This document shows, piece by piece, positions 34,978 to 45,905 of a stretch of 64,000 nucleotides of DNA (positions are counted from its first letter, which is position 1; every line of letters starts with the position of its first letter). This DNA is from Ascaphus truei (taxonomy: Eukaryota; Chordata; Amphibia; Anura; Ascaphidae): assembly GCA_036426205.1 (NCBI GenBank), contig CM071570.1, positions 146,532,166 through 146,596,165 of the forward strand, given 5' to 3'. Below the pieces are notes generated by a model. The model worked only from the letters and a program-made list of their open reading frames with translations, was not told where the DNA came from and searched no databases. The translations under genes and the position numbers were made by a program.

Positions 34978-36190
34978 CATGCCGATTAACATAATATCCA
35001 AAAACCCAAGGCTTTTAACACACCCGAAAGAGATATTGTCTTTCGGAGGCCAAAAGACTGGCAGGAGATATAATTTTGTTACAATAAACCATCTGAAAAA
35101 AAGAGGATCAATCACTGCTTTTAGCAGTGATTACCTTCTAGTCTACCATTCATCAGCTCCAGAAAAAAAAATGGTGTACGTGTACTACACTTTTCATAAA
35201 AATGTAAATTTCAAAGTAGATAAAATTAAAGATGATCTCACGGGGGAGAATTCTAATTATTACAACGGATCGCTGGACTCTACTGACCTAACAATAGTAA
35301 CACCTACGCCCTAATGAAAATGAAGAATCTTTTTTTCAAGAATTAACAATTTAATACATTCTGTTCAGAAAGGTCTTTTAATCTTGGCAGAGATTTAAAG
35401 AATAATGGACCCACATTTAGATAAGTTCCCCAGTCTCCCACCGCCACAAAAGATAGTCCCCTCTACTAGGGGACTTGTATCTATGACCAAGGAGCTGTTG
35501 TTGGTAGATTCCTGGAGATTAATAATAATAAGGTTAGGATTTCTCCTTTTTTTCTCACCCCCATAATAGTTATTCTTGAATTGACTATTCTAATAGACAA
35601 ACAATTAGTGATAATTCTCCTCAGCAGTAATTGCCCCCTCTGCTGGTCAGACCAGTCACACTTATAAATAGATTTGTAGGCCTCACTTCAAAAAAAAAAG
35701 CAAGGTCGTGCTCTTTTAAATGAATTTTTATGAACCCACAAAAATCTCCAACTAATTGAAGAGGTATTGGCCCATATTTTGAATAAACAATACCCCAGAG
35801 GTTTCTCTTTTACCCTATGGGAGGCTCACAAATCAGTGATTAGAGGCACATTATTGCCCTGACCTCTCGGAAAATAAAAGAAAAAAACAAAACAAATTGA
35901 AATACAAAACACCAAAAATTATCAGAATTGGAAATTATTCACAAAATCAACCCACCCCGGAAAAATTACAGGACATAATCTCAGTAAGGGGGAAAAATCT
36001 TTTGTTGGTGTCAAATGCGAAGAGAGTATAGATGGACCAGCAGAAATATTATGAAAAAAAAGCGATAAGGAGAATAGAATGTTGGCACGCAAATTAAAGC
36101 AAAAAAAAGTTGTAAAGTAAAACCATAATATCTACACAAAAAATGTGTGGTAGGAGACTCTGCTAAAACAAAAGGCAATAAGCCAAAAAA
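34978..36190 (+). pseudogene. L1 ORF2 endonuclease start, noisy duplicate
   Basis: This is the counterpart of 21822-23048. It begins MPINIIS at 34979 and ends in the same linker. It carries extra indels relative to the first copy, so none of its frames is longer than about 110 codons. Confidence 0.65.
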
Positions 36191-36336
36191 CAAAAGCTCC
36201 CCACATTATAATTCAAATGATATCAGCTCAACCCAGTTATAGCGCGATCTGCTATAATGCAGATCCGCTGTATAACACGGTTTAGAGCGTGGACCCCATT
36301 AAAAATAAATAATAAAAAAAATAAGTTTTTTTTTTT

Positions 36337-36664
36337 GTGCACACAACTGCACACACTCAATGCACACTGCATATATCACAGCACACTGCATACACTGCAC
36401 ATGCACACTGCACACCACACACATGCACACATACATGCAACTGCACACACACACAGCACATGCACACACACACAGCACACTGCACACACTCACAACCATT
36501 GCACATACTCAGAGCCACAATGCACTCACAGCACACTGCATACACTAACAGCACTTGCACACAACTCACAGCACCACTGCACACACACACCACACACACA
36601 CACCACACACACACACAAAACCACACACACACAACACACCACACACACAACAACACACACACAC

Positions 36665-36731
<67 letters not shown>

Positions 36732-37032
36732 GCACACTGCACACTGCACACTACACTGGATACACTCATAGCACACACTCACAGCACACTGCATACATTC
36801 ACAGCACACTGAGAACCTCCACAGCACATGCACATATCACACAACAACTGCTACCGCACAGCACACTGCAAACACTCACAGCACACTACACACACACACA
36901 CACACACACACACGACACACTTACACACAACAGTCTCCACAGTTCAATAATACACACACAGACACACACAAACCACACACAACACACCACCACACCACAC
37001 ACACACAACACACACACACACACACCACACAC

Positions 37033-37069
<37 letters not shown>

Positions 37070-37131
37070 CACACACACACACACCACAACACACACACAC
37101 AGANNNNNNNNNNNNNNNNNNNNNNNNNNNN

Positions 37132-37171
<40 letters not shown>
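36337..37171. repeat. Minisatellite and CA tract, second copy, with an assembly gap
   Basis: The same CACACTGCA-type units as at 23196-23455 pass into long (CA)n. The tract is interrupted by N at 37104-37131. A 382-codon His/Thr frame through this tract is a repeat artefact. Confidence 0.95.
37104..37131. other. Assembly gap (28 N)
   Basis: The sequence is a run of N inside the CA tract, so the join between left and right flanks is not proven by sequence. Confidence 0.99.
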
Positions 37172-37345
37172 ACACACTGTCTCTTTAAGGGAGCTTGCTC
37201 TAGCAAGACGGAAGCAGAAGCAGGAAGCAGAGACAGGGAGAAGAGCTGCCAGATGCCGGGTAAGTGCTGTGTGCTATTGCCACTGCCCCACCAGGTCTGG
37301 GAACGCTGGGAGAGTTCTCAGCTTTCCCCCTCCGGCAGACACGGT

Positions 37346-39337
37346 ACCACCACAAAAAAAAAAAAACATTTGGCCAATAGACTAAATAGTATTCTCCCTA
37401 AATGAGTTCATCCGGACCAGGTGGGATTTGTTCTTGGCAGACAAGCCCTTGAAAACACAAGGAGGACGGTGAATTTAATACATGTAGCAAAACAAACAAA
37501 GTGCCCATCTCTATTACTCTCTCTGGACGCAGAAAAAGCGTCTTATTGTTTAGATTGGCAGTTTATGTCAGCTACGCTCTCGCAGATGGGATTCACATCA
37601 AAATTTTTAAGCAGCATAAACACACTATACTCCACACCAACGGCCATTGTGAGAATGAACAACTCTTTGTCTGATCCTTTTCCAATATTAAATGGAACTA
37701 GACAAGGATGTCTGCTATCACCTTTGCTGTTTGCCCTGGCCATAGAACCATTAGCATGCCGAATAAGGATGAATCCCAATATTGCTGGTATTTCTGTTGG
37801 TCAGGAAGAATTCAAGATAGCGCTTTTTGCAGATGATATATTATTGACGGTCTCCAAACCTCTCACATCCCTCCCAAACCTTTTTTATGTTTTATCAGAA
37901 TTCGGTTCCCTTTCAGGCTATAAAATTAATAATGCTAAATCTATGGCCCTCAGTTTAAATCTCCCTGAAGATATGGTAAAACTAATCCAACTAAATTTTG
38001 ATTTCAAGTGGAATCCGAACCACATTAAATATCTAGGGGTTCAATTAACAAGAGATTATTCAACTTTATACAGCACAAATTTTAAACCTTTCTTCGACCA
38101 GATAGCTTACGATTTGACCACTTGGAATCCGTATATAATATCCTGGTTTGGGAGGATAGCCATTATAAAATGAATATTTTATCTAGACTCCTTTATCTCT
38201 TTCAAACTCTCCCGGTTAAAATCTGTCAGAAAAACCTAAATAATACTCAGAAGAAAATGTTGAGGTTTGTCTGGCAAAATAGGTGACCCAGAGTTCGCAA
38301 AGATATTCTTTATAAGTCCAAATCAGAAGGAGGCTTAGCCCTCCCGAACTTACAAAACTATTATAGAGCTGCACAACTAGGACAACTTATTAGCTGGCAT
38401 TCAAACCCAACCGATAAAAGATGGGTCGAAATAGAGGATTTGATTTGTTCCTCATGTAAAAAAGAATCTCCTCTGGCTCAATAAAAAAACTAGACCTTCT
38501 GAGATTTACAAGAACCCAGTGATATCTTTTGCCTGTGATCTCTGGGATTCCCTCAAATCCAGGTTCCAACTAACCGGTGTCCCTTCCATTATTCAACCGC
38601 TATTCTTGGACCCTTCCCTCCCTTTCTACACAGGCAACCAGCAATCCAATACCTGGGTTCAAAAAGGACTCATTAGAGTTAATGATATTCTCACTCAAGG
38701 GAAAGTCCCTTTATTCGCGTCACTACAAACAAACTATGATATCCCCTCTTCTGAATTCTTCAGATTTCTCCAGGTTAGACATTATATTCAATCAGTCTAC
38801 AAACCAAAACAATCCCATGTTTTAACTTTGTATGAGGACTGGTGTCTGCACCAGCCCCATACAAAGGGCATTATCTCCAGAATATACCAGAGTCTATCCT
38901 CTATAAAGAGCAACCAAACTCCCGATAACTATATGGTATCCTGGGAAAAGGATCTTAACGTCAATCTAGACCTCGATACCTGGAAAGATATCTGGGAAGC
39001 TTCTTCCAAAATTCATTGTGCGTTGTGATTAAGGAGAATATTTACAAGTTAATATTCAGATGGTACATGACTCCTGCCAGGTTACACACTTTTATCCCAT
39101 GTGTTCCCCTCTGTGTTGGCGTGGTTGTGTGAAGTGGGGAATGTATTACATATATTCTGGTCATGTCCGAAAATCCAACAAAAATGGATGGAAGTGTTCG
39201 CCTCAATACCCACATATTCTAGAATCACTGTCCCACACGACCCAGTATATATTTTACTAGGAAAACCAATCACACAACATTCAAAAAAAAAAAGTAGCAT
39301 ATTATCCCAAATTTTAAACCGCTATCAACAAGGTGTA
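37346..39337 (+). pseudogene. L1 ORF2 reverse transcriptase and C-terminus, truncated by a Gypsy insertion
   Basis: The reading starts in the RT domain with QVGFVLGRQALENTRRTV after an in-frame TGA at about 37401. It then shows LSLDAEKASYCLDWQFM, NGTRQGCLLSPLLFALAIEP and an intact catalytic FADDILLTVSK near 37825, unlike elements 1 and 2. The thumb has YKINNAKSMALSLNL and HIKYLGVQLTRDYS. A frameshift near 38170 moves the rest to other frames: MNILSRLLYLFQTLP, KSEGGLALPNLQNYY, then LCWRGC near 39110 and DPVYILLGKPI near 39240. It stops where the LTR begins at 39338. The endonuclease and first RT blocks are absent here; the best candidate for them is 18756-23048. Confidence 0.8.
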
Positions 39338-39836
39338 TGTGACAGGGTATAATAAAAGCCACCAGCTATATGCCTGGCAGACATTGTTTAGTCTGCATTG
39401 CAGCAGTGATGAGGTTAAACTTCAGCTGGGAACCTCAGGACAATTAGTTGGATCCCAGCTGCCTAATCAAGGTGTGTTAAAAACCCCAGGCTGTAGACAC
39501 ATGCAGAATAGCTGGTCAGTAGACAGGAGTGGAATACTGAACTAGATTACTGCTATAAGGTCTGTCTTTTGTATACTGTCTGAAGCGGGGAAATACCCTT
39601 GAGACTCTGGAGAGAGAACAGCTTGATTTGAGGCTGTTTGCAAAGTATATATGTTATGAACTGTTGTGTTGCCATGCTGAAGAGAAGCTCTTTTGTTTGC
39701 CATGCTGAAGACAAGGAATTTTGTTTTTGTCTGCTGAAAAAAGCTATTTTTGTTTTGTGTGCTGTATATTTTTTTAAGGCTAAATAAATAAGCCTTGTCA
39801 AGAAACCCACGTGTGTAGTTGCATGTACCTGCAACA
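39338..39836 (+). repeat. 5' LTR, 499 bp
   Basis: It begins TGTGACAGGGTATAATAAAA and ends GCAACA. Its first 99 bases match the start of the truncated 3' LTR at 45271-45370 with a few indels. It contains a TATAATAAAA stretch near the start and an AAATAAATAAG stretch near 39781 that may act in 3' end formation. Confidence 0.85.
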
Positions 39837-39838
39837 TA

Positions 39839-39857
39839 TGGTGTCAGCAGTGACGGG
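39839..39857 (+). promoter_or_regulatory. Primer-binding site
   Basis: TGGTGTCAGCAGTGACGGG lies two bases after the LTR. It matches the site at 431-447 over TGGTGTCAG and starts with the TGG expected for a tRNA primer. Confidence 0.7.
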
Positions 39858-40029
39858 ATTTTGAAAGACCCCTGCAGTTAAAGGGCCACACACACACACG
39901 AATGAGAAAAATGGAAGAACTTTGAAAAAGTTTCTGTGTGAGTAGACCAGACAGCAGGACAGTTAATGCAGGAGCAGGCCAAACAGCAGGGACTGTTAAT
40001 GCAGGAGCAGGCTCAACTACTATTGGCAG

Positions 40030-40640
40030 CAGCAAACCCAGCTCCTAACCGCAGCAGGCAGCACAGGTTGAGCGGATGGCCAAGCTGCTGACCCAATTTC
40101 AGGGGTCTGCAAGTCCGAACTTGCAAACAAACCCCGATACTCCTGAGGAAAATGGCTCCGAACGAGGATCCAGAGACTTTTTTATTGACATTTGAAAGGG
40201 TTGCCGAAGCTCAGGGCTGGGCTGCAGATCGCTGGGCAAATGCTTTGGCCCCGCTCCTCATAGGAGAAGCCCAGGCCTCATATCAGGGCCTCCCTGCAGA
40301 TTAGGCAATGGACTTCCGACAAGTAAAAGCCGCCATACTGGATCGCTTAGGTCTGACCCCAGAGACTTACGGCAGCGAGTTCCGGAACATGAAGTACACC
40401 GCTAAGATAGAGAACCCTGGGTCCTTGCTCAGCGGTTATTGGACTGTGTACGCTCTGGATACAACCCGAGGAGCACTGAGGAGGCAATTCTTGAGCAGGT
40501 GGTTTTGGACATTTCCTAACAATATCCTATCACAATCATCCCTTCGCCATCGCTATTGGGTAACCACCATGCGGCTCAAACCCTAGCTTTGGCGGTCCAC
40601 TCGTGGAGAACTCCTTGGGGCTGAGGAAACAGACGAGTGT
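40030..40640 (+). pseudogene. Gag with SCAN-like capsid segment, broken
   Basis: Gag forms the particle shell of the retrotransposon. Near 40165 the plus strand reads DPETFLLTFERVAEAQGW and shortly after AGEAQ/AYQGLP-like residues, followed by an in-frame stop at about 40302 and then MDFRQVKAAILDRLGLTPETY from 40308. The helical pattern with a conserved F-RVA-W and Y-x-VK-AIL-R is that of the SCAN-like capsid of Gmr1-type Gypsy elements. No zinc knuckle is clearly readable in the following 400 bases, where frames are broken. The start codon is uncertain. Confidence 0.65.
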
Positions 40641-41500
40641 CCTGAACCTGACGATCCGACTCCACGGGCACTGCGGACACCCACAGAGGGAGGTCGATAA
40701 ACGGGGATACCGACGCCCGTCCACGCGCAACCGCCAAGTCCAACGGAAGGAGCAGTCGTCCATCGGCGGAGTCCAATAGTGCTGCCTCCCCCGTCTAGAC
40801 CCCATCTCCTTCCTGATGTCGGCTTGTCACAAAATGAGAGGAACTTCCGAGGACGTCGCCCGCAAGACCCACCAGATGCCTGGTCTCCATATCCTGTCCC
40901 GCGAGAGCTATCCACGGCCCCCTCCTGCGAGGAACCCTCTCCATGTTCCGCCTTCGGAGAACAAGGCCACCAGTACTGGACTGTCCACAGATGGATGTTC
41001 CTTCAGCAGGACCGTCGCCTCGGCCTTCACTGGAGAAAATTACAAGCCCTGCTTTCAAGCCCAGGTTGGGGAAATAAATGTCCAGGCCCTTGTAGATTCG
41101 GGCTCTGGGAAAACTCTTCTGTCTTCCAGGAACTGTTACCCGCCTGTGTTGTGTTCTTTTGACTCCCCATGGAGTATAGAATGTATAAACGGGAATGTAA
41201 AATGGTATCCACGGCCAAATCCGGCTACAGGTAAAAGGCCAGGAGGCCTACCTCGAAGTAGGAGTCGCTCCTTGGCTCCCTCCCCGTTGGTGCTCGGCCG
41301 GGACTGGCCTTTCTTTCAGACCTAAGGCTCCAGTCTCTCACGAGGAGCCTTTTTTCTATGGCTCCGGAGAACCCTGGCAAAACTGTTCCCTCTCGCAGAC
41401 TTTTTCCCAGTAGACACCAGGTTAAAAAGACTCGAAAGCAAAGACGCTCTGACAAACAGGACTGGTTGCAGAATCTGGGTCTCAAGGTGACCACTCTAAT
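40641..41500 (+). pseudogene. Gag C-terminus and aspartic protease, broken
   Basis: The protease cuts the polyprotein. Near 41085 the plus strand reads ALVDSGSGKTLL, with the DSG active-site triad in place. A small domain of the usual length follows until about 41330, ending near a VLGRDWPF motif typical of retropepsins (the GRD segment). The region before 41020 is Pro/Ser-rich with mixed frames and is the probable Gag C-terminus. Frameshifts separate it from both neighbours. Confidence 0.6.
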
Positions 41501-41727
41501 AGCCAGAAGTCACAAGTGATGACTGGGGATGGCAGAGGGAGGGGGATATGGGGCCCTGAGATTTACCAGACCTATACCTCCTGATTTTCGCCAGAGCAAA
41601 GGGAAGACCAGTACTTGCTAGACAGTATGACAAGGTGGTAAAAATGATGAGCAAATTTTGAATGACACAGGGGGGGATAGTATTCAATCATTTGAGCTAT
41701 CAAATTATTCCTGTATAGGGTGAATAG
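41501..41727 (+). other. Linker before the integrase, interrupted
   Basis: This decayed coding sequence of the Gypsy element ends at the left copy of the 13-bp target duplication (41715-41727). Confidence 0.5.
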
Positions 41728-42675
41728 TTTTCCAATTAGGCGAGCGCTGTGGTGCTCATAAACATGAAAAGAAAAAATATATAATGGTGCAGATAGTACA
41801 ACAATTAGAATTTTTTTTAATATAGTCTCTGCTATGGTTGTACTCACAAATGATTAAGTCAAAATAGACATATCAGAGACTCATCTCTCTCTGATAGAGC
41901 CCTTAATGGAAGCCCCCTCAGGATGGTGTCTTGCTAGAATTCATGAAGCTGTAGTATGTAGATAATCGAATGGTCTCCCTGTAAGTCCAACTGGCGATGT
42001 CACTGCTTCAGCACAGCTCTCTCAGCAGTGTCTCTCAGACTTCTTTACCAGCCTCCATTAGCTGGGGAGCTCCTCTGTCTCATCCCTTTCCTGGAAGGGA
42101 TGAGACAGAGGAGCTCCCCAGCTAATGGAGGCTGGTAAAAGAAGTCTGAGAGACACTGCTGAGAGAGCTGTGCTGAAGCAGTGACATCGCCAGTTGGACT
42201 TACAGGGAGACCATTCGATTATCTACATACTACAAGCTTCATGAATTTCTAGCAAGACACCATCCTGAGGGGCTTCCATTAAAGGGTCTCCTATCAGAGA
42301 GAGATGAGTCTCTGATATGTCTATTTTGACTTAATCATTTGTGAGTACAACCATAGCAGAGACTATATAAATTTTTTTTTAAATTGTTGTACTATCTGCA
42401 CCATTATATATTTTTTCTTTTCATGTTTATGCACCCACAGCCTCCGCCTAATTGGAAAACTACACAAGATCTACTTGGACCGGACAGTCCTCATAAAGGG
42501 TGTAGAGCTGCTTTTTATTTTGTATTTCAACATTATATTTACAAATCACGTTGTATTGGTGGAGGTCAAATCACAGTTTGTGATAACTATTACAATTTAC
42601 ACATCATCATCACCTATATTATGATTAAGCATTAGTCACTGTAACATCAAGAAGCGCCCGTTTTTAATTTTGTTT
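41728..42675 (+). mobile_element. 948-bp palindromic insertion with 13-bp target duplication, possibly PLE-derived
   Basis: The insert is flanked by the direct repeat ATAGGGTGAATAG (41715-41727 and 42680-42692), which extends to 17 bp with one mismatch. Removing the insert and one copy restores a continuous integrase reading frame across the site, so this is a true insertion. The left 730 bases form a near-perfect palindrome: 41728-42088 pairs with 42095-42459, centre about 42091. A unique 216-base tail follows, ending AAGAAGCGCC...TTTTTAATTTTG. The tail's end resembles the end of the unit at 56914. Long target duplications and inverted 5' parts are features of Penelope-like elements. No ORF is present, so the class is inferred. 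Confidence 0.7.
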
Positions 42676-42689
42676 CTGCATAGGGTGAA

Positions 42690-43700
42690 TAGGCAGACAC
42701 AAACAGGGGAGGTCACCAGACAGATATTGGTTCCCAAGGCGTTTGTTAAATTTGTGTCACTCTAGCCATACTGTCCCTTGGGGGGTCACTGGGCAGGGAT
42801 AAAACATTGGACCATATTTCATCCCGATTCTATTGGCCAGGGATGCATAGTGATATTGCTAAGCTATGTGCAGCATGTCCGGAGTGCCAGCTAACTAGTC
42901 CAAAAGGACAAAAACCAGCCCTTTGGTTCCTCTACCCTTGTGTCAGTTCCCTTTGAGAGGATTGGGGAGTAGACTTGGTAGGACCTATGAACCTTCTGCG
43001 AAAGGACACGGTTTATCCTTAATAGTGGACTATGCAACAAGGTATCCTGAGGCGTTCCCCCTGAGAACAGCAACGGCGAAGCAAGTAGCCACAAGTTGTT
43101 CGAACTGTTCTCACGGTTGGACTTCCCAGGTTATGTTGACAGACCAAGGTACAAATTTCATGGCTAAACTGATGCAGGATGTCTTAAAGTTACTAGAGGT
43201 CAGTCTGTTTGGACATCGGTCTACCATCCACAGACGACTAATTGGTGGAAAGATTTAACCGAACTCTAAAAGGGATGCTGAGGAAATTTGTAGATTCAGA
43301 GAAGAGAGCCTGGGATGAACTTCTCCCTTTTCTGCTTTTTGCAGTGTGGGAAGTTCCCCAGGCCTCCACGGGATTCTCTCCATTTGAACTGCTCTATGGC
43401 CGCAACCTCGGTATCCTAGACCTCCTAAAGGAGTCCTGGGAAGAACAGCGTCCCCTTCTAACAATACCCTGACATATGTACTAGACCTAGGAAGTGCCTA
43501 GTGTGGTCGGCCATTTTGCCAGGGAGAATCATAGATTAGCCCAGGACGTCAGGAGAGACATTACAATCAGAATGCTCGCATGAGAGTGTTCACCCGGGAG
43601 ACCAGGTGATGTTATTATTCACCAGTTGCGAGAGTAAACTCCTGGCGAAATGGCAGGGCCCATTCGAAGTACTCCGCCGCACGTGATGTGGATTACGAGA
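42690..43700 (+). pseudogene. Integrase with GPY/F module, broken
   Basis: Integrase joins the cDNA to the host chromosome. The zinc-binding HHCC domain is recognisable near 42765-42890, with a GH-W-G-K-T-like block and C-x2-C before CQLT. The catalytic core shows the first Asp in SLIVDYATRYPEAFPL near 43020, the second in MLTDQGTNF near 43135, and the Glu in LVERFNRTLKGML near 43240. A GPY/F-like KWQGPFEVL lies near 43655. Several frameshifts break the frame, one of them between the second Asp and the Glu. It lies upstream of the reverse transcriptase, as expected for the Gmr1 group. Confidence 0.8.
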
Positions 43701-44019
43701 TCGCTCAACCAGGGTCCAGGAAGGGTAAACAAATTTACCATTGAACCTTGACTGAAACCCTGGAAGATGCAGCGCGTCTCATTCATCCCACCGGTGGAGG
43801 AGGAACCGGACTTGGGTCCTTAGCCTCCAGGGAGAACATCGTGAGTGACGATAAAATCCCAATGGGTAAACAGTTGTCTCTGACACAAAAAGGGACTTGT
43901 TAGCAATAATTACACAATTCCATGATGTTTTTTCTGTTTTACCAGGCAAACTAACTTAATTTCACATGCGATCGAGACAGCCCCTGGGTAAAAGTATGTT
44001 CCCGTCTTATAGGTTGCCT
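43701..44019 (+). other. Integrase-RT linker
   Basis: This is decayed coding sequence without a clear domain, continuous with the Gypsy element on both sides. Confidence 0.45.
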
Positions 44020-45110
44020 GAAGTCATCAGGGCCCAGGTAGAGAGGAGGTACAAGAAATGTTACACTTAGGAGTGATGAGGAATACATGCAGTGAGTGGT
44101 GTAGTCCATAGATATGGTCCCTAAATCCGATGGGAAGGTAAGATTTTGTGTAGACCTCAGAAAGGTCAATGCGGTATCCAAGTTGTCGCATATCCGATGC
44201 CAAGGGTGTATGAATTAATTGACGCCCTTGGTAACGCAGAATATATATCCACGCTGGACTTGACAAAAGGAGACTGGCAAATACCCTTAGAGGAAAAGTC
44301 CAAGTGCAAAACAGCCTTTGCCACTCCCATGGGTTTATACCAGTTTGTGACAATGCCATTTGGACTGCATGGAGCCCCAGCCACATTTCAGAGACTCATG
44401 GATAAGGTACTGAGACCCCATAGGACTTATGCCGCAGCCTACCTAGATGACATTGTCATTTATAGTAAACACTGGTGGGCCCATCTAATAGGCTGAACGG
44501 TCCTCAAATCTCTAAGAGAGGCAGGGCTCACAGCCAACCCTAAGAAATGTGCCTTGGGTAAGGCGGAAACCAAATACTTAGGGTATGCAGTGGGAGGTGG
44601 AAAAGTAAGGCCTCTAGGCCGACAAGGTAGTTGCCCTGAAAGAGTTCCACCCCCCAAACAAAACACAGGTACGCTCTCTTGCTGGGTTTAGCAGGGTACT
44701 ACCGGCAGTTTTCATCCCAACTATTTGAAGTGGCAGCTCTTAACGGACCTCACAAAAAACTGTGCCCCTACAAGTGGTATGGTCAAGGGAGTGTCAGATA
44801 GCCTTTGAAGAATAAGGTGTCTATCAGAGGTCCCGTTCTAGAAGCCAAGACTTCAACAGCCCTTTTGTAGTGCAAACAGATGCATCAGAAACGGGCTAGG
44901 GGCAGTGTTGTCACAACAGTTTGAGGGAGTTGAACACCCTATCCTTTTCCTGAGTAGGAAATTGTTCCCGAGGGAAAAACACTACTCAGTGATTGAGAAG
45001 GAGTGCCTCGCAGTAAAGTGGGCAATCGAGGCTTTGAGGCATTACCATGGAGATCCTTTCACTTTGGTGACGTACCATGCTCCACTGAAGTGGTTAAATA
45101 TATGAAGGAT
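44020..45110 (+). pseudogene. Reverse transcriptase and RNase H, broken
   Basis: This pair copies the element RNA and removes it. The best open piece (44146-44496) reads YPMPRVYELIDALG, STLDLTKGDWQIPL, TPMGLYQFVTMPFGL and the catalytic YLDDIVIYS. After broken frames (44500-44860), RNase H shows TDASE, AVLSQQ, PILFLSRKL, EKECLAVKWAIEALRHY and near 45080 TYHAPLKWL, where the usual TDH is TYH. Frameshifts lie near 44100, 44500 and 44700. The position at the 3' end next to the polypurine tract shows that RT-RNase H is the last domain of pol. Confidence 0.85.
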
Positions 45111-45258
45111 TCCAATGCTAGATTGATAGGTGGTATATGGCCCTCAACCTTCTATTTGAGATTCAGCACAGCCAGGAAAAGAGAACCAAATGCTGACTTT
45201 TTTTCTAGAGAAGGGTGGATGGTCAGGCTGCAGCTGTGCGTATCCCCAGCCACAACTA

Positions 45259-45270
45259 ACAGGGGAGGAA
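45259..45270 (+). promoter_or_regulatory. Polypurine tract
   Basis: AGGGGAGGAA directly precedes the 3' LTR start TGTGACAGGG at 45271. This is the usual primer for second-strand synthesis in Gypsy elements. Confidence 0.75.
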
Positions 45271-45370
45271 TGTGACAGGGTAAATAAAAGCCACCAGCTA
45301 TATGCCTGGCAGACATATGTTTAGTCTGCAGTGCAGCAGTGTATGAGGTTAAACTTCAGCTGGGAACCTC
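45271..45370 (+). repeat. 3' LTR, truncated to 100 bp
   Basis: It matches the first 99 bases of the 5' LTR and stops abruptly at GGGAACCTC, where a minus-strand PLE fragment begins. The missing 400 bp prevent a target-site check. Confidence 0.85.
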
Positions 45371-45371
45371 T

Positions 45372-45905
45372 ATCTACTTTGGAGGCATCATAATTCCTAT
45401 CTATTAATTTCTTCCTTATAGTTCGTGCCTGTGGGATAGTCCGCATCTTTGCTGCAATTACGTTTTATATGTTTCATTGACCAAACGGTATATTATTATT
45501 CCAACCTGGGTGATGCAACTTGACTTTAAGATAATTATTAGCGTCCACCGTTTAAAAAAAAAGTTTGAGTATTAATCTCCTGATTGTCAATATAATTACT
45601 AAATCTAAAAATCTACTTCCTTCTCCTCCTCATTTTGCTGTAAATTTAAGATTCAAAGATTGATAGTGTTTAAATATTCTAAAAACTGATTTAAAGTGGT
45701 ATTATCCCCCTTCCAAATAAAATTATAGCCTATATATCTTTCCAAAGCGCCACGTTCACACCAAATGGGTTCTGGGACCATATGACTCTGATTCCCAGAT
45801 ACCCATAAAGATGTTTTCATAACTAGGTGCGGACCTGTTCCCCATTGCAGTGCCACATTTTTGTAAATAAAAGTTGCCGTGCTCCACACGAGCACAAGGA
45901 GCAGA
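45372..45905 (-). pseudogene. Penelope-like RT palm fragment, minus strand
   Basis: The minus strand reads FIYKNVALQWGTGPHLVM near 45870, then ERYIGYNFIWKGDNTTLNQF and LEYLNTINL near 45725, and after a frameshift EVDFLDLVI near 45620. This is the pattern of the PLE palm, in which a W-x-R-Y-I-D-D-x-x-F-I-W-x-G block holds the catalytic Asp pair; here the Asp pair reads as Gly-Tyr, so it is dead. PFGQ near 45485 precedes the thumb. It corresponds to the part missing between the PLE halves at 17725-18755 and 15780-16690, though it need not be the same copy. It directly abuts the truncated LTR. Confidence 0.7.

Larger units (their letters stand above)
30162..36336 (+). other. Indel-rich second copy of 17657-23165
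   Basis: The whole order of the first copy is repeated in the same direction: the PLE N-terminal half, L1 5' end, G run, ORF1, spacer, endonuclease start and pogo-like end. Matching points are 17871 with 30397, 19351 with about 32480, 20040 with 33209, 21822 with 34978 and 23100 with 36232. The offset changes from about 12.5 kb to 13.2 kb as indels accumulate. Differences are mostly single-base gains or losses, plus a T-rich insertion of about 250 bases near 31950-32200 that has no counterpart. It is best read as an unpolished duplicate, not as independent genes. Confidence 0.75.
39338..45370 (+). mobile_element. Ty3/Gypsy retrotransposon of Gmr1 type, decayed, with nested insertion
   Basis: The 5' LTR (39338-39836), primer-binding site (39839), gag, protease, integrase, reverse transcriptase, RNase H, polypurine tract (45259) and a truncated 3' LTR (45271-45370) follow in this order. 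Integrase precedes the reverse transcriptase, the reverse of normal Ty3/Gypsy order. This Ty1/copia-like order is known from the Gmr1 group of deuterostome Gypsy elements, which also has a SCAN-like Gag. All ORFs carry frameshifts or stops. The element sits in L1 ORF2 on its left. A 948-bp palindromic element is inserted in its integrase region (41728-42675). Confidence 0.85.

Noticed and set aside
36257..37405. 382-codon plus-strand ORF rich in His and Thr
   Set aside because: It is a translation of the CA tract and minisatellite and runs through the N gap; there is no protein signal.
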